A stretch of DNA of 64,000 bases from Todiramphus chloris collaris (lineage: Eukaryota; Chordata; Aves; Coraciiformes; Alcedinidae). The DNA lies in assembly GCA_025345505.1 (NCBI GenBank), contig JANVCC010000049.1, positions 7,841,568-7,905,567 of the forward strand, given 5' to 3'. The notes below the pieces were generated by a model, which was given only the letters and a program-made list of their open reading frames with translations, did no database searches and was not told the origin of the DNA. The translations under genes and the position numbers were made by a program. The first letter of the stretch is position 1, and each line of letters starts with the position of its first letter. Below, one piece after another: positions 62,969 through 64,000 of this stretch.

Positions 62969-64000
62969 CGCTGGCTTGCTTCTGTGTGCAATCATAAAAT
63001 CAGTGGACTTTAGAAGGCCTATCTCATAAAGGCCATAAAAGTCTATCCTAATATTAAAAAGGGATATTACTTGAATAACTTGAAGAATAGAAAAAGAAAA
63101 TCCATCTCTCCCAGCATGCTTGAGGGTGTGCAGACCACTCAGACAGGACCACATGCACTACAGCAGGAGTGAATCTGGAGGGAAATGGTTACTCTGACCC
63201 TTGTGCTGTACACTTTGGAGGCCTTTACTTCGTACTTGCCCTAGTCTGGTTCCATGGACTGGCACAGTTTTATGTGAGAGAAGTCCAGGTTGTGCACTCA
63301 AGACCACTCTGGGAGACAGAACAAAGTAAGGCAGTTTCAGCAGTCGGCTTCAAAAGTGTGCTGTAAATCCAAACTAGAACTCTGATACGGATCCACCCCC
63401 ATTTACTGCTGGTCAGTCACTGTAACAGTAAAGAACTTTGCACTGTTGAGATATTTTACCCATAAATCACAAACAATTTTACAGGTGTGGCTAAAGATGA
63501 TTATAGCTTTTTAAGAGAGCTGATTACCCGTTCCCTTGACTTCCTTAGGAACTGAGAAGAGCATCTCTTCACACGGCAGTCAGATCTTACCCAGAGTTTC
63601 AAAGTGAGTGACTGACAGAGGTGGTGTGGATCTGGCTGGTGTGGATTTGGCCCATAATGCTCTCTCTTTTTTCACTACACCGTACTACAAACTTTAGCTT
63701 TCTTTCATTTATCATGCTTCCTGATGCATTTGCCAGTTTTTATCATTCGGGACAAGACAAGAAATAAATCCAAACCCTGCCTGCTTCATTGTGTTATGAA
63801 GATACGTGGTTCTGCTTGCTGTAGATGCAAGTACTTGACAGAGGGAGCTCTCAGTCACAAGTCAACAAACCAGTCATCAGCAACAGAACCATCCTCACAG
63901 CCAATTCTCACGCCAGCTCTGTTGACTCCTGTCCTGCCTAGTCCAGAAATTCCAGGAAGGGATCCGTGTCCGTTCTTGGGAACATGAACAGGCCCTTTGA

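Larger units (their letters stand above)
58412..64000. other. HTATSF1 upstream flank, no gene recognised
   Basis: AT-rich sequence with short chance ORFs only. In mammals BRS3 lies upstream of HTATSF1 in the same orientation; I searched the minus strand for its seven-helix receptor motifs and saw none, so it would lie beyond the right edge or be absent. Confidence 0.5.

Noticed and set aside
58412-64000. Search for BRS3, expected from mammalian synteny
   Set aside because: No seven-helix receptor motif was seen on the minus strand. The 59367-59591 frame has no receptor features.

Overview
The window is vertebrate nuclear DNA, almost certainly from a bird. Three intron-containing protein-coding genes lie on the minus strand with ordinary GT-AG introns, and the only dispersed repeats I recognise are short fragments of CR1, the dominant avian LINE. 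The gene order HTATSF1 - VGLL1 - CD40LG is the human Xq26.3 order in the same relative orientation; from general knowledge that block corresponds to avian chromosome 4. I do not assign a species.

Layout, read in the direction of transcription (from high to low coordinate). HTATSF1 starts in a CpG-island promoter near 57.8-58.3 kb and runs in nine coding exons to a stop at 47029 (predicted 451 aa). VGLL1 follows with two well supported coding exons (37324-37114 and 36533-36114) and a probable last exon (34105-34011), about 241 aa. CD40LG (CD154) has six coding exons from an ATG at 11030 to a stop at 4755 (276 aa). Every internal junction has an AG acceptor and GT donor, and the phases add up across all three genes. 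Several exons (HTATSF1 exons 3 and 8, CD40LG exons 3 to 5, VGLL1 exon 4) are short or lack an ATG and had to be found by joining splice sites.

The rest is non-coding as far as I can see: 1-4.7 kb (3' flank of CD40LG), 11.3-34 kb (a long spacer with two CR1 pieces and a 100-N assembly gap at 29172-29271), 38-47 kb (VGLL1 upstream region and the HTATSF1 3' region) and 58.4-64 kb. The left part is GC-richer and full of chance ORFs; the part to the right of about 31 kb is AT-rich up to the HTATSF1 CpG island.

The three genes are not a functional unit. HTATSF1 is a U2 snRNP-associated splicing and elongation factor, VGLL1 is a TEAD-binding transcription cofactor, and CD40LG is the T-cell ligand that licenses B cells. 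They are neighbours by ancestry. I find no new biological system here. The points most worth checking are an extra 57-nt stalk exon in CD40LG relative to the five-exon mammalian gene, a possible frame change at the C-terminus of VGLL1, and the short acidic tail of HTATSF1.
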